Origin: JBFWNG01 sp050251195
Lineage (GTDB): Bacteria > Bdellovibrionota_B > Oligoflexia > Oligoflexales > Oligoflexaceae
Length of the DNA stretch: 64,000 nt
Assembly: GCA_050251195.1 (NCBI GenBank)
Contig: JBFWNG010000006.1
Span: 204,329-268,328, forward strand
Direction of reading: 5' to 3'
Part shown: positions 34,771 through 43,589 of the stretch, in pieces
How the letters are laid out: each line of letters starts with the position of its first letter
How positions within the stretch are numbered: the first letter of the stretch is position 1
The notes under the pieces: generated by a model
What the model was told of the DNA's origin: nothing
Databases searched by the model: none
The model's input: only the letters and a program-made list of their open reading frames with translations
Made by a program: the position numbers and the translations under genes

Positions 34771-35986
34771 TGGGATTCTCCTCGTAATGTTGTTTGGGGA
34801 AGCCAGGTTCGCAACCATCATTTCTGTCCTTAGATTTTACCCATTCAAAAATGAGATTTCCAGAGCCATTAGACGCGTACGTACCGGGATTTCGTGGACG
34901 ATCGTATCCGACGAAACGATAATAGGTCTTCTTTTGTTGACGCAAGGCCGCCATTCGGTCGATGGCCGTTCCAACCGTAACGTCACTTTGCTTCAGTACA
35001 CTTCTGGCGATTTGGTACGAGGTATATTTCATAAATTCGTCGATTGTGGACGGGTTCCCGAAGAAGCGCGCATCAAAAACCCGATGCAAACACTCCAAAT
35101 ATCTCTCGTCAATCGGAGGCTGGTCTTGGCTGACGAGTGTGGGCAATTGCTTAAGGACGTTTGTAAACACCTGCCGACAGGCGGCGACCTCTTGGCTCCG
35201 CACAGCGGCATCTGTGGCTTTGAAGTGTTCCAAGATTCCCATCGTTTCTTTTTTGCCGAAAAATCCGTCCACTCTTGTTTGCGGGTGGCCGTCTTTCGCG
35301 CCCTTATAGTTCGAGAAAAAATCCTGCACGCTTTCAACGTCCAGTTTATTGAGCTGCGAAAAGTCGGTTATCTTCCCATACTTCTTATCTTCGATATCTA
35401 CCGCCATGATTTTGAAGTCGTCCGTCCACTGCCCTTCTTGGCAAGGAACGTCGTCACATTCTTGGAATTTAGCAGTGCCGATAACGCGAACTTTTCTCGC
35501 CTTGACTTTGTTCTGACCGACCATCGTGCGATAAACTTCGTCTTGGCCAAAAACAATAAGATCCACAGGGTCCTTATCGATATTAAACCGACCTGCGGAA
35601 ATGCCGTAATGGAGCGGGAACCCGGTGACCCTCTTCGTTGTGTCTGGAATGTTTTTCGGACAGATAGCTCGATCGAGAATGATTTGTCCGGACGCCGTCC
35701 GTAGTTCGTACTTGTTGAGGCTACCCTTGGGAATCTCCACGGTGAAATAGAGTTCGTCGCTTTTCAGCGATCCTTGCGGGATTTCAAAAACCGGATTTTT
35801 CTGGTTTTCGACCGACCGGAGTTCGTTGAGAGGAATATTGCTATATGCTTGCATATCTTGTTCACTTTGTAGTTCGCTCAATTTTTGCACGTCAGATACC
35901 CTCCCTTCCCTGTGGGAACAATGAATGGACCCTAGTGCTAATGATAAGAATAGGAACCCTCGGATACATTTTAGACCCTGAAACAC
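34757..35986 (-). CDS. secreted protein of unknown function, first gene of protease cassette
   Basis: 409 residues. N-terminal hydrophobic segment (FLFLSLALGSIHCSH) may be a signal or an unusual lipobox. The rest, with motifs such as RVIGTAKFQECDDVPCQEGQ and CEPGFPKQHYEENPIVDL, matches no family I recognise. It heads the operon with the HExxH protein and the thioredoxin-C13 fusion, so a role in protein processing outside the membrane is likely but speculative. Confidence 0.6.
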   Translation of the reverse strand: MFQGLKCIRGFLFLSLALGSIHCSHREGRVSDVQKLSELQSEQDMQAYSNIPLNELRSVENQKNPVFEIPQGSLKSDELYFTVEIPKGSLNKYELRTASGQIILDRAICPKNIPDTTKRVTGFPLHYGISAGRFNIDKDPVDLIVFGQDEVYRTMVGQNKVKARKVRVIGTAKFQECDDVPCQEGQWTDDFKIMAVDIEDKKYGKITDFSQLNKLDVESVQDFFSNYKGAKDGHPQTRVDGFFGKKETMGILEHFKATDAAVRSQEVAACRQVFTNVLKQLPTLVSQDQPPIDERYLECLHRVFDARFFGNPSTIDEFMKYTSYQIARSVLKQSDVTVGTAIDRMAALRQQKKTYYRFVGYDRPRNPGTYASNGSGNLIFEWVKSKDRNDGCEPGFPKQHYEENPIVDL

Positions 35987-36185
35987 AATATTCTCTCCCC
36001 AACATTAACGTGGCGGTATACTACACCTAAGCATGATATTGTCGAGACGTTTGTCGTCTCTCTCATCATAACCTCTTGATTCGACGGAAAGTTTAAACTG
36101 AGTTCGAAAAACTGGGCGAGTTAAAGAGTATCCGGCAAAAACAAATATACCGGACAAGCTTGACGCACTTGAATCTCGTCGTTCT
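35987..36185. other. gene-free region, nothing recognised
   Basis: About 200 bp upstream of the protease cassette and downstream of small membrane genes. No ORF with support, repeat or strong hairpin found. It probably holds the cassette's promoter. Confidence 0.4.
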
Positions 36186-36425
36186 CTAGGCGACCGACTC
36201 GTAATCCTTGCTCTTGTCTCTCGGCTCCTTGGCAAGACGCAACCTGGGATACCTTCGCTTATGTTTTGCCAGGTATAGAGTTTTCGCGATCCAGTAAATG
36301 CCGACAGAAGCCAAAAGAATGGTCATGACTACCGTCATGAGACCGACAATAATTGCTGTGTAGGTCAAATTCCAGTGCAGGAACCAATCACGCATCAACA
36401 CTTCAAAGCTTGCTAGATCTTGCAT
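36186..36425 (-). CDS. small membrane protein
   Basis: 79 residues; one long hydrophobic helix (about 20-52, TYTAIIVGLMTVVMTILLASVGIYWIAKTLYLA in two parts) and a basic/acidic C-terminus (RRYPRLRLAKEPRDKSK). It overlaps the end of the upstream gene by 23 bp. No family recognised. Confidence 0.55.
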   Translation of the reverse strand: MQDLASFEVLMRDWFLHWNLTYTAIIVGLMTVVMTILLASVGIYWIAKTLYLAKHKRRYPRLRLAKEPRDKSKDYESVA

Positions 36426-36672
36426 ATGTATGTTTCTCCAGTTGATTGGCGAGAGCGAACGCTACGACAAAACCAGTGACAAAGATCTCAGCCCAGGGAA
36501 TCGTTCCATAGAGCGGTCCCATCGCAGGTAAGAGTTGGGTTAGAAGGTAAAGCGCCAGAAACTCGACTGAGAAAAATCGGCCGTTGCCCCAACGGGCGAC
36601 AGCCGAGTTCATCGAAGAAAATAAGCATGTGTACAACATCGCGGTCCCAAGAATGACTAAAAACAAACTCAT
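36403..36672 (-). CDS. small polytopic membrane protein
   Basis: 89 residues with three short hydrophobic segments (about 1-20, 33-50, 60-78). ATG at 36672 has a good GGAGG site 8 nt upstream. It overlaps the downstream 79-residue gene, so both may form a membrane complex. No family recognised. Confidence 0.6.
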   Translation of the reverse strand: MSLFLVILGTAMLYTCLFSSMNSAVARWGNGRFFSVEFLALYLLTQLLPAMGPLYGTIPWAEIFVTGFVVAFALANQLEKHTYARSSKL

Positions 36673-36697
36673 TTCTTAGTCCTCCGCGCTCATAAAG

Positions 36698-36925
36698 CTA
36701 CGAAAATATCTCGCCCAACCAATGCAGAGATTTCTTGATAAAACCCCGCTTCTTCCTCTTGGGTTCGGACCCTGCCTTTTCCGCCCAACCCGTTTCATTA
36801 AACGAACCGAACGCTCCAGGCGCCGAAATCTGGGTTTCCTCGTCAGGATGAAACGAGGAGGTGTTCTTTACGAAACTATGATAGCTATCGTCTTTATTGC
36901 CTTTATTACGCGCTGATTTCGCCAT
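36698..36925 (-). CDS. small cytoplasmic protein of unknown function
   Basis: 75 residues, soluble, basic at both ends (MAKSARNKGNKDD, KRKKRGFIKKSLHWLG). The C-terminal amphipathic stretch KKSLHWLGEIFS could associate with membranes. It directly precedes the two small membrane genes (26 bp), suggesting one unit. No family recognised. Confidence 0.5.
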   Translation of the reverse strand: MAKSARNKGNKDDSYHSFVKNTSSFHPDEETQISAPGAFGSFNETGWAEKAGSEPKRKKRGFIKKSLHWLGEIFS

Positions 36926-36973
36926 AATGCCTCCGTAACATGAGCATAAGGCTGCAAGTTTTATTCCAGGGCG

Positions 36974-38776
36974 CTAGTTTTGAGTCTTCGGTTCGTAGGT
37001 TCGGTCGGTAAGCGTGACCGGAGGAAAGGCTCGGTTTTTCGTCATAGCTTGCTGAGTTTCAGCTTTGAGCGTCTCATCGAGCCAAAACAATCCACCATAG
37101 CTGGGCGCAAAAGGAGTGAAAGCGTCATCGGAAAGGTTAGTGGCGGGAATCTTGGGAAGGCGCCACCATCGCCAATACGCTTGCCGGAAGAATGGAAAGG
37201 AATAACCCGGAATGAAGACGCCGAGTTCATGTATGCGAGCGTCGATATCATGCGCAAACTTTACGCGCTGTCCTTTATCGGTGCTTTTGCCATAGTTGTC
37301 GATGAGTTCGTTTAGAGTGCTGTCGTTGACGTTGCTGAAATTATTTGAATGGGCGACATTGGCGTTCGCCCCATGCCATACTTGAGAAAATTCCGGCACT
37401 CCCGAACTCTGTGCGGGGACGCCCGTAAAAGCTATCTGGTGCTTGCCGGAGTCCATTTGCTTGAGCATGGTTGCCCAGTCCGTAAGCTCGAGCTTCATTT
37501 TTATGCCGGCCCTCTTCATCTCGTCGGCAAGCATGCGAAGTGTGGGCGTCTCATCTTCGGACACGTAGAGCAAGTTGATCTCCAACCGAGCGCCGTCCTT
37601 AACGCGGATTCCCTCTCCGTCTCGCGTGTCCCAACCGGTTTCCTTGAAAAGCCGATTGGCCGAATCGAGGCTAAACGGAGTGGCCTTCACGGCGTGATTG
37701 GTATAGTCCCCGTATCCGTCAGTGCAGGTGTTCATTCGGACCGCTTCGCCATTGAACAGAGCGGCGATAACCTTGTCAAAATTTGTCGCATGAGCGACGG
37801 CTTTGCGCAGCCTTTCGTCTTTGAGAAGTGGGGCGTTTGTGTTCAACCACAAGCCTGCGCAGGGCCGCGGCTGATCGTTGTAGAACCACAGTTTGTGAAT
37901 ATACCCTTTGAGAAAAAGATCGACGTTCGACTTCTCGTACCAAAACATCGGATCGTTCATTTGAAACGTATCGAACTCTTGCTTTTTAAACTGCTCCCAC
38001 TCAGAGTTGTCACCCACGACTTTAAATGAGATTCGATCGACGTTGAATCGATTCTTGAAAAACTCGATCTTCCGCGCCCACCAGTTTTTTTTGCGCGTGA
38101 AGGTAACAGACTCGCCGTTCTTAACGTCTTTTTCGTCGATGTAATACGGCCCCGTGTTCGGAACAAAACGCCAGTTGTAGGAGACGACAAAATCCTTACC
38201 GAGGGCGCGAAAGAAATGCTTTGGATAAGGGGCAATATCCGCGTGAAGAAGGAGATCTGGCCTAACTTGCTTCATCGTGATCGACAAAGTGTAATTGTCG
38301 TATGCGACGACAGACTCGATTTCTTCCGTGTAATATCTGTTATACCAAGGATCCTGAATGTGTTTTGAGCGCATCAATTCCACGGTAAAAACGAAGTCCT
38401 GGGCGGTAACTGGCTTACCGTCCGACCACTTTGCAGCCTTATTCAGCTTGTAATACATCGTTCGACCGTTCACACCCTCCGCCCATTCGCTCGCGAGCAA
38501 GCCGACGACTTGACCGGTGTTGGGATGTATTGTGGTAAGGCCCCAATTGTTGTCTAACAAATAGGGGTACAACACCGTGTTCGCGCCGGGCCCGACAGTT
38601 CGGAGGGTCAACGGAAACGACGACAGGCGGATATTCATCGTTCCGCCTTCTTTTGCCTGGGGATCTGCGATATTGGGAAGAACCGCGTCCTGAGTTTGCC
38701 ACTGCAGATTTTTAGGGAGAGGTTTCGCGCAAAGATTTTGCGTTACGAAAAAACCGACAAGAATTGGTACCCGCAC
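36974..38776 (-). CDS. oligopeptide ABC transporter substrate-binding protein (SBP_bac_5)
   Basis: 600 residues with a signal peptide (about 1-17). The extracytoplasmic SBP_bac_5 domain has the family motif AKWSDGKPVTAQDFVFTVELM near residue 115. It is similar to YejA-type peptide-binding proteins. GTG at 38776 is chosen, preceded by GGGAG. No permease or ATPase gene is adjacent, so it is an orphan binding protein that would need transporter parts elsewhere. Confidence 0.88.
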   Translation of the reverse strand: MRVPILVGFFVTQNLCAKPLPKNLQWQTQDAVLPNIADPQAKEGGTMNIRLSSFPLTLRTVGPGANTVLYPYLLDNNWGLTTIHPNTGQVVGLLASEWAEGVNGRTMYYKLNKAAKWSDGKPVTAQDFVFTVELMRSKHIQDPWYNRYYTEEIESVVAYDNYTLSITMKQVRPDLLLHADIAPYPKHFFRALGKDFVVSYNWRFVPNTGPYYIDEKDVKNGESVTFTRKKNWWARKIEFFKNRFNVDRISFKVVGDNSEWEQFKKQEFDTFQMNDPMFWYEKSNVDLFLKGYIHKLWFYNDQPRPCAGLWLNTNAPLLKDERLRKAVAHATNFDKVIAALFNGEAVRMNTCTDGYGDYTNHAVKATPFSLDSANRLFKETGWDTRDGEGIRVKDGARLEINLLYVSEDETPTLRMLADEMKRAGIKMKLELTDWATMLKQMDSGKHQIAFTGVPAQSSGVPEFSQVWHGANANVAHSNNFSNVNDSTLNELIDNYGKSTDKGQRVKFAHDIDARIHELGVFIPGYSFPFFRQAYWRWWRLPKIPATNLSDDAFTPFAPSYGGLFWLDETLKAETQQAMTKNRAFPPVTLTDRTYEPKTQN

Positions 38777-38797
38777 GAAATCTCCCGGCAGATTGCC

Positions 38798-39223
38798 TTA
38801 ATGGCTGAGATAGAGGGGTTTCGTACTTTCCAGCTTGAGATTGGTATTGGCTGCACTCTTAATTCCCCTCAGAACAGGTGTCACGCGAATTGCACTTAAA
38901 GACTTAAATGTATAAAGCGCTGTATTCGTACTGTCAATTTTCACGTGCTGGATCTTGTTGGTTTCTTCGTCATAAATTGCGAGCTCGAAAGGGTCGACCT
39001 TGCCGCCGTTGAGAGACACGGCTGAAAACTTAATTGTCTGAGGAAGGTCGGTCGATTTCAGCTCCACACGATGCGTTAAAGGAACATAAGTTGTTGCGGG
39101 ACGAGGAAGGGTCACAGACTTGCCTTTCGGAAGGTCGGTGATCAAAAACATAGCCTCTTCCGCGAACAAAGTTGTTTGCGCCAAAAACAAGCCACCGAGC
39201 AAAAGCCTCTTTAACGACTTCAT
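38798..39223 (-). CDS. small secreted protein of unknown function
   Basis: 141 residues. Clear signal peptide (MKSLKRLLLGGLFLAQTTLFAEEA). The mature part is predicted beta-rich (PATTYVPLTHRVELKSTDLPQTIKFSAVSLNGGKVDPFELAIYDEETNKI in pieces). AGGAAGG precedes ATG at 39223. Located 21 bp upstream of the peptide-binding gene, probably co-transcribed. No family recognised. Confidence 0.65.
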   Translation of the reverse strand: MKSLKRLLLGGLFLAQTTLFAEEAMFLITDLPKGKSVTLPRPATTYVPLTHRVELKSTDLPQTIKFSAVSLNGGKVDPFELAIYDEETNKIQHVKIDSTNTALYTFKSLSAIRVTPVLRGIKSAANTNLKLESTKPLYLSH

Positions 39224-39392
39224 ATTTCCTTCCTGTGTTTGCTTTATACCTATTGTAAGAATCGCCATAAAAATAAGCAACTGAAGCAACCCTATATTCA
39301 AAAAATTTTCCGAAGATACGCTATATTAGCGCTTTTGCTCTCAAACCACCCGCTTTTTTGCCGATTACCAATGGGAAGAACGTGGGGTTTTT

Positions 39393-41126
39393 GTGCAATT
39401 CTTACGCAATTTCTTACTCTTTCTCATATTGGTCCCCTTGAGCGGCACGGCAACCGAGTTGTCTGCGGTTCCATTGGACGCATCCAAGAAAGCAACTTAC
39501 TCCTCGTTGTTGTCTTCTTCTGGCGGCTTGGGCCTGACTGAGTCCGTCTATGCCGCTAAGTTGCACGATCCTCTCGCCGAAGCAAAACGAATCTTCTCAG
39601 GCGTTGGCGTAAAAATTCATAAGGAAAGGCGATCTAAAGCCCTTTTCGACGGCAAACTTGACCTTTACACCTTTAGTTTTGGGAAAATCCCCCTCGAAGA
39701 ATGCTCCATTCGTGTTCATACAGCGAGCGGACGACCCGAACTCGTTCAAATCGATTTACCGAACACTCCGATACGGGCTATCGCACAAAATTTCCTCGCA
39801 CTCGACGAAATCTACCGCCCGGGCCGCAAGAAGATTCAGTCGGCGCACCGAATCTATCTGTGCGAAAACGATAGCGTCGTTCCCGCCTGGAAGATCCTCG
39901 TGGGACGAGATCTCGACACCGCCATGGTTATGGTAATCAATGCGCAAGACGGAACCGTGCTGCGCGAACAACCCATATCGTTTCACAACATTACGGCGGA
40001 CGTCTTTGTCGATAATACGTATGAGTCGCTGGAGACCAAGGATCTCCTTTATCATAACGGAGGCGAAGAATTAGACGGGCAATACTTCAGCGTTTACGGG
40101 GTCGGAATTGATACGGAGCGGGCAGTAACCGACTCCGGTCATTACGTGTTTGACCCCGCGGACGAGGAGGATTTTTTCGATCAGATCCAGACCTATTACA
40201 ATGCCGAGCAGGCGGTGTCGTGGTTTCTATCGCTCGGGCACAAATTTAGTGGATTGCCCTTCGCAATCTTCACGCGTGCGAATCTGGAAAACAATGCGCG
40301 CTATATCCCGCCGACCGACAATGCGCCCGCGATGATCAGGCTCGGTGCGCCCGACGGCATCATGATGCAAAACCTTGCCCGCGACGGAGACGTCATTACG
40401 CACGAAATAGGCCACCACGTCATCAACGACTATATCACCTCCAAATCCGACGAGGCGTTTGTCCTGCACGAAGGCCTCGCCGATTTCTTTACCTTTGCGA
40501 TGACGGGCAATCCCAATCTCGCCGAATCCGTTATGGTGAACGCCCCCTTCTTGCGAAGCGTCTACGATTTGCCGGGTATTGGTCTTGACGACCCGCGAAA
40601 CCCTCCCGATAATCCACATGTCGCCGGACTCTACTTAGCTTCGTTTCTCTGGGATATTCTTACAGAAACAGGCGACGACTTTGCTAAAATCGCCTACAGT
40701 TCGCTCTCTTACCTCCCGGCCGACTCAGCGGATTTGAGCGACGTCGTGTTGGGACTGCTCCACGCGACGCAGAATTTCTATGCGTCGGACCTCGACAAGC
40801 AAGAACAAACCAAATGCCTTATTCTTGTGCGCGGCATCGCTCGAGGCTTCGCTCCTTATCTGCCCGACGTTGATACCAGCGCCTGCGATGTCGATATCGA
40901 ACAACAGGTCTCCTTGCGTAAGCAAGAAATTCAGGTCTTGAAACAAGAGGGAGAACCAAAACCCAAGGGCCGTCCCCTCGTCAGCTGCGCGGTGATCGCC
41001 AACGACAGGCAACAAAGCGATCTTCCCTTCGCTCTCTGGCTTTTCGCGGTTCCCATGCTTCTTTGTTGTGCAATGTTTTTAAACCGTCGCTCTTCTGGTA
41101 AAATGGTAGAGGAGAGGCACGAATGA
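39393..41126 (+). CDS. membrane-anchored thermolysin-like metalloprotease
   Basis: 577 residues. Signal peptide (1-20), propeptide with FTP/PepSY-like region (about 85-195, including PAWKILVGRDLDTAMVMV), catalytic region with THEIGHHVIND (His337, Glu338, His341) and HEGLADFF (Glu360 as the third zinc ligand). A C-terminal hydrophobic helix (about 545-562, ALWLFAVPMLLCCAMFL) then anchors it. The domain order fits M4/M36 proteases that are made as zymogens. GTG start at 39393 follows GGGG. It overlaps the PilZ gene by 4 bp. Confidence 0.8.
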   Translation: MQFLRNFLLFLILVPLSGTATELSAVPLDASKKATYSSLLSSSGGLGLTESVYAAKLHDPLAEAKRIFSGVGVKIHKERRSKALFDGKLDLYTFSFGKIPLEECSIRVHTASGRPELVQIDLPNTPIRAIAQNFLALDEIYRPGRKKIQSAHRIYLCENDSVVPAWKILVGRDLDTAMVMVINAQDGTVLREQPISFHNITADVFVDNTYESLETKDLLYHNGGEELDGQYFSVYGVGIDTERAVTDSGHYVFDPADEEDFFDQIQTYYNAEQAVSWFLSLGHKFSGLPFAIFTRANLENNARYIPPTDNAPAMIRLGAPDGIMMQNLARDGDVITHEIGHHVINDYITSKSDEAFVLHEGLADFFTFAMTGNPNLAESVMVNAPFLRSVYDLPGIGLDDPRNPPDNPHVAGLYLASFLWDILTETGDDFAKIAYSSLSYLPADSADLSDVVLGLLHATQNFYASDLDKQEQTKCLILVRGIARGFAPYLPDVDTSACDVDIEQQVSLRKQEIQVLKQEGEPKPKGRPLVSCAVIANDRQQSDLPFALWLFAVPMLLCCAMFLNRRSSGKMVEERHE

Positions 41127-41470
41127 ACGAACGACGAAATAGAGATCACTTCCGAATCGAATATCCGCCTGGCGAACGACCCAAAATCTCGCTCGCGGGC
41201 AAGACCTTTCCCATCCACAACCTTTCAGAATCGGGTGTCTTGTTCTCGTTCAACATCCCCATCGAAGACTTCGAACTCGACATGCGCGTCGAAGCGACAA
41301 TCCATCTGCGCAATAACTCAACCTTTCAAGTCCAAGGCGAGATTATGCGAGTGATGAACAACAAAGTCGCCGTGCGCCTGGACAATCCCATTCCTTTTCA
41401 AATCATCATGGCTGAGCAGCGCTATCTGATCGCCAAATTCGGCACGATCAAGGTTCCCGACGCTGTGTAA
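41123..41470 (+). CDS. PilZ-domain protein
   Basis: 115 residues, a single PilZ domain. The c-di-GMP-binding motifs are present: an Arg-rich start (ERRNRDHFR, RxxxR-like) and NLSESG (D/NxSxxG). PilZ proteins bind c-di-GMP and alter partner proteins. Its start overlaps the protease stop (ATGA). A protease and a c-di-GMP receptor translated together suggest c-di-GMP-dependent control of export or activity, which is inferred. Confidence 0.85.
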   Translation: MNERRNRDHFRIEYPPGERPKISLAGKTFPIHNLSESGVLFSFNIPIEDFELDMRVEATIHLRNNSTFQVQGEIMRVMNNKVAVRLDNPIPFQIIMAEQRYLIAKFGTIKVPDAV

Positions 41471-41530
41471 CGCACCGTTGTTAATTTGAGTCGAAGCGCC
41501 GCGGAGCATCGACGTCGAGGAATCATGAGG

Positions 41531-41620
41531 CCTTTCGGCGTTTCCCAAACCTCAGCGTTTCCGCGATCTCTTAATTGAACGCGGAAGCGCGGAATAAAGG
41601 AAACGCAGAAGGAATTGTCC
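41531..41620. repeat. 90-bp dispersed palindromic repeat, copy A
   Basis: It matches 54515-54604 at about 88 of 90 positions. An outer inverted pair (GCGTTTCC and GGAAACGC) and an inner pair (TTCCGCG and CGCGGAA) give a nested hairpin. The flank contains GAAGGATC, also found next to copy B. Non-coding. Confidence 0.88.
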
Positions 41621-41650
41621 CGCAGGTTGGAGCGAAGTGAAGGATCCCTC

Positions 41651-41869
41651 CTAGTCATCCGGAAAACCAATATTCCCAATAAATTTTGGCGATACCTTGC
41701 GCTCTGTCGAAGAAGAAGGCGTCCGCTTCGCCTTTTCATAAGCTTCATTAAGCCGAATGCGCGCCTCCTCGATCTCTTGATCGGTAAGCATCTTCGGTGT
41801 CCCAGGCACAGGCTTGTCTTCGAACCATTTTCGAATCATTTGGGAGAGCTGCTCTAAAACTTTGCGCAT
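41651..41869 (-). CDS. small charged protein, possible gene
   Basis: 72 residues (MRKVLEQLSQMIRKWFEDK start, LTDQEIEEARIRLNEAYEKAK helix). A plausible AAGGAA site precedes ATG at 41869. It is divergent from the ART-like gene. Amphipathic helices and a Lys/Ser-rich C-terminus; no family known. It could be spurious. Confidence 0.45.
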   Translation of the reverse strand: MRKVLEQLSQMIRKWFEDKPVPGTPKMLTDQEIEEARIRLNEAYEKAKRTPSSSTERKVSPKFIGNIGFPDD

Positions 41870-41934
41870 TTTCGTATTCCTTTGCCTGCAGTATAATAAA
41901 CAAAACGTGAAACGAAGAAAAGGAAGTTGCGTTT

Positions 41935-42696
41935 ATGAAATCAGTACCATTGCGATTTATCACCTTCGCCCTTTTCAGCATAACGCTACCGCTCGGTTGC
42001 AAGCAACGTACGCACGATTCTTCCCGCCCGTTCAATTCCGAGGCCTCCAACGCTTGCCTTGCGGAGACCGATCCCGCCGGATGCGGCATAAGTTTTCCTC
42101 AAGATTTCAAAGCCTCAGAGGAAATGTATCCTACTTTTCGCAATAAATGGGAAGACGACATAGAAGATATGAAGGCGTGGGAACCTGAACGGATAGCTGC
42201 GGGCGCAGAGCATGGGCTTACGGAGGAAGAAGTTACGGCGATTTTCCTTTACACTACCAAACTCTACAAGGAAATAAATACGGAGCTTCGGGCAAATGCT
42301 CTCTCCGAACAAAACAAGCCACTCGTTTATCTGGCGGCTTCCGGTCTTCGCAAGCTGCCGCGCGTCCTAAGCAAGGTCTTCCGGGGCACGCATCTCGAAC
42401 CAGACGTCAAAGAAAAGTATGTCCGCGCCCTAAAAAATTCTCTCCCGGTCCAAGAGTTGGGCTTCGTATCAACGACAGAAGATCAAACATACCTCGCCGA
42501 ACATTTCACCCTTAACGCGCAATATTTTATCGAATCCGCAACGGGAGCGTCCGTCGTCGACTTCAGCCAATTCCCCGAAGAAAAGGAAGTCCTTTTTGCA
42601 CCCGGCTCCTGGTTTCAGGTCATCGAGGTCAAAGACACGACCTTTAAAGAGTTACCAGGCACCGTCATCATGATGAAGGAACTGTTGCCAAACTAG
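41935..42696 (+). CDS. ADP-ribosyltransferase-like lipoprotein
   Basis: 253 residues. Lipobox LPLGC (Cys22). The C-terminal half shows the R-S-E motif set of arginine-type ADP-ribosyltransferases: Arg150 in VFRGTHL, Ser-Thr-Thr at 179-181 in GFVSTTED, and the E-x-E at Glu216/Glu218 in FSQFPEEKEVLFAPGSWFQV. The last block resembles vertebrate ecto-ART (FSxFPxEEEVLIPP). Mono-ART activity on a protein or other target using NAD is inferred from these motifs; membrane anchoring by lipid is predicted. It might act outside the cell, for instance on prey or host. Confidence 0.75.
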   Translation: MKSVPLRFITFALFSITLPLGCKQRTHDSSRPFNSEASNACLAETDPAGCGISFPQDFKASEEMYPTFRNKWEDDIEDMKAWEPERIAAGAEHGLTEEEVTAIFLYTTKLYKEINTELRANALSEQNKPLVYLAASGLRKLPRVLSKVFRGTHLEPDVKEKYVRALKNSLPVQELGFVSTTEDQTYLAEHFTLNAQYFIESATGASVVDFSQFPEEKEVLFAPGSWFQVIEVKDTTFKELPGTVIMMKELLPN

Positions 42697-42776
42697 GGTC
42701 CTAATTTTTTTCATATAACTTGCAACCTTTTACCAAACTGTGCCAATAACCTAAGTTACTGCTAAAGAGGCATGTT

Positions 42777-43277
42777 TTGGATTGGAATTCCGTTGTTAAG
42801 GACCTGAGTCCGAAGCTTTGGCGATACTTCTGTTTTCGCTTTGATCCGGAAATGAGTCGGGAATTGGTGCAGGAAGTCTTGCTGAGACTCGTGCGCTCTG
42901 TCGCCGAATCCAAGTTTCAGCCGGATCGGGCAAACCTAGCGACGTTCGCCTACGGCGTGGCTCGCAATGTTTCTTTGGAGGCCATGAAGGCGCGCCGCCG
43001 CAGCTTCGACCAAGAGGTCGACGCGGAATCTCTCCAGCCCAGAGCGGACGAAATGCTTTCCGCCGCTCAAGAGTCCGAGTTGTTGCGAAGGGCCATCGGG
43101 ACCCTGAGCGAAAACGAAGCGCAAATTCTCAACCTCATGATAGACAAGTACCTCAGTTTGTCCGAAATAGCCGATATCTCGCAGATGCCGCTTGGCACTG
43201 TGAAAAACCATATTTTTCGCGCAAAGCAAAAAATAAAAGACTGCTTCAAAGCATGGAGATTTTATGACGAAGGATAG
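42777..43277 (+). CDS. ECF-type sigma factor
   Basis: 166 residues, regions sigma2 (about 5-65: RELVQEVLLRLVRSV and LATFAYGVARN) and sigma4 (about 100-160: LSENEAQILNLMIDKYLSLSEIADISQMPLGTVKNHIFRAKQKIK). TTG at 42777 is chosen (AGAGG 6 nt upstream); ATG at 42772 is out of frame. It is coupled to a TM protein that may be its anti-sigma factor. Confidence 0.88.
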   Translation: MDWNSVVKDLSPKLWRYFCFRFDPEMSRELVQEVLLRLVRSVAESKFQPDRANLATFAYGVARNVSLEAMKARRRSFDQEVDAESLQPRADEMLSAAQESELLRRAIGTLSENEAQILNLMIDKYLSLSEIADISQMPLGTVKNHIFRAKQKIKDCFKAWRFYDEG

Positions 43278-43569
43278 AGATAAAGAACTCGATCAAATGT
43301 TAGAACCGTTTCGCGACGTGTCGCCGTCGGATATTTATATGAAGCGATGGCAAAACGCCGTTCAAGCCGAACTTCAGCGGCAGACCAAACGCCAAAGGTT
43401 TTCAATGCGCCGGTTGTTTGACATCGCTGTTGCCGCGTCTGTGGGATGTGCGATCGGTATATGGGCTTCGCAGCATCGTCAAGCTACACCAGAATCGACG
43501 AACGATTTTTTTTCGGCGGACGCTGCAACCGTTCAGCATGTTTACACCAATATAGATTCAGATTTTTAA
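43264..43569 (+). CDS. putative anti-sigma factor
   Basis: 101 residues; cytoplasmic N-terminus, one TM (about 50-68, LFDIAVAASVGCAIGIWAS), short outer tail. It overlaps the sigma factor gene by 14 bp, the usual organisation of sigma/anti-sigma pairs. No zinc-binding HxxxCxxC motif is visible, so it is not of the ZAS type; assignment rests on context. Confidence 0.6.
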   Translation: MTKDRDKELDQMLEPFRDVSPSDIYMKRWQNAVQAELQRQTKRQRFSMRRLFDIAVAASVGCAIGIWASQHRQATPESTNDFFSADAATVQHVYTNIDSDF

Positions 43570-43589
43570 CTTTCACTATGGAGTAAACA

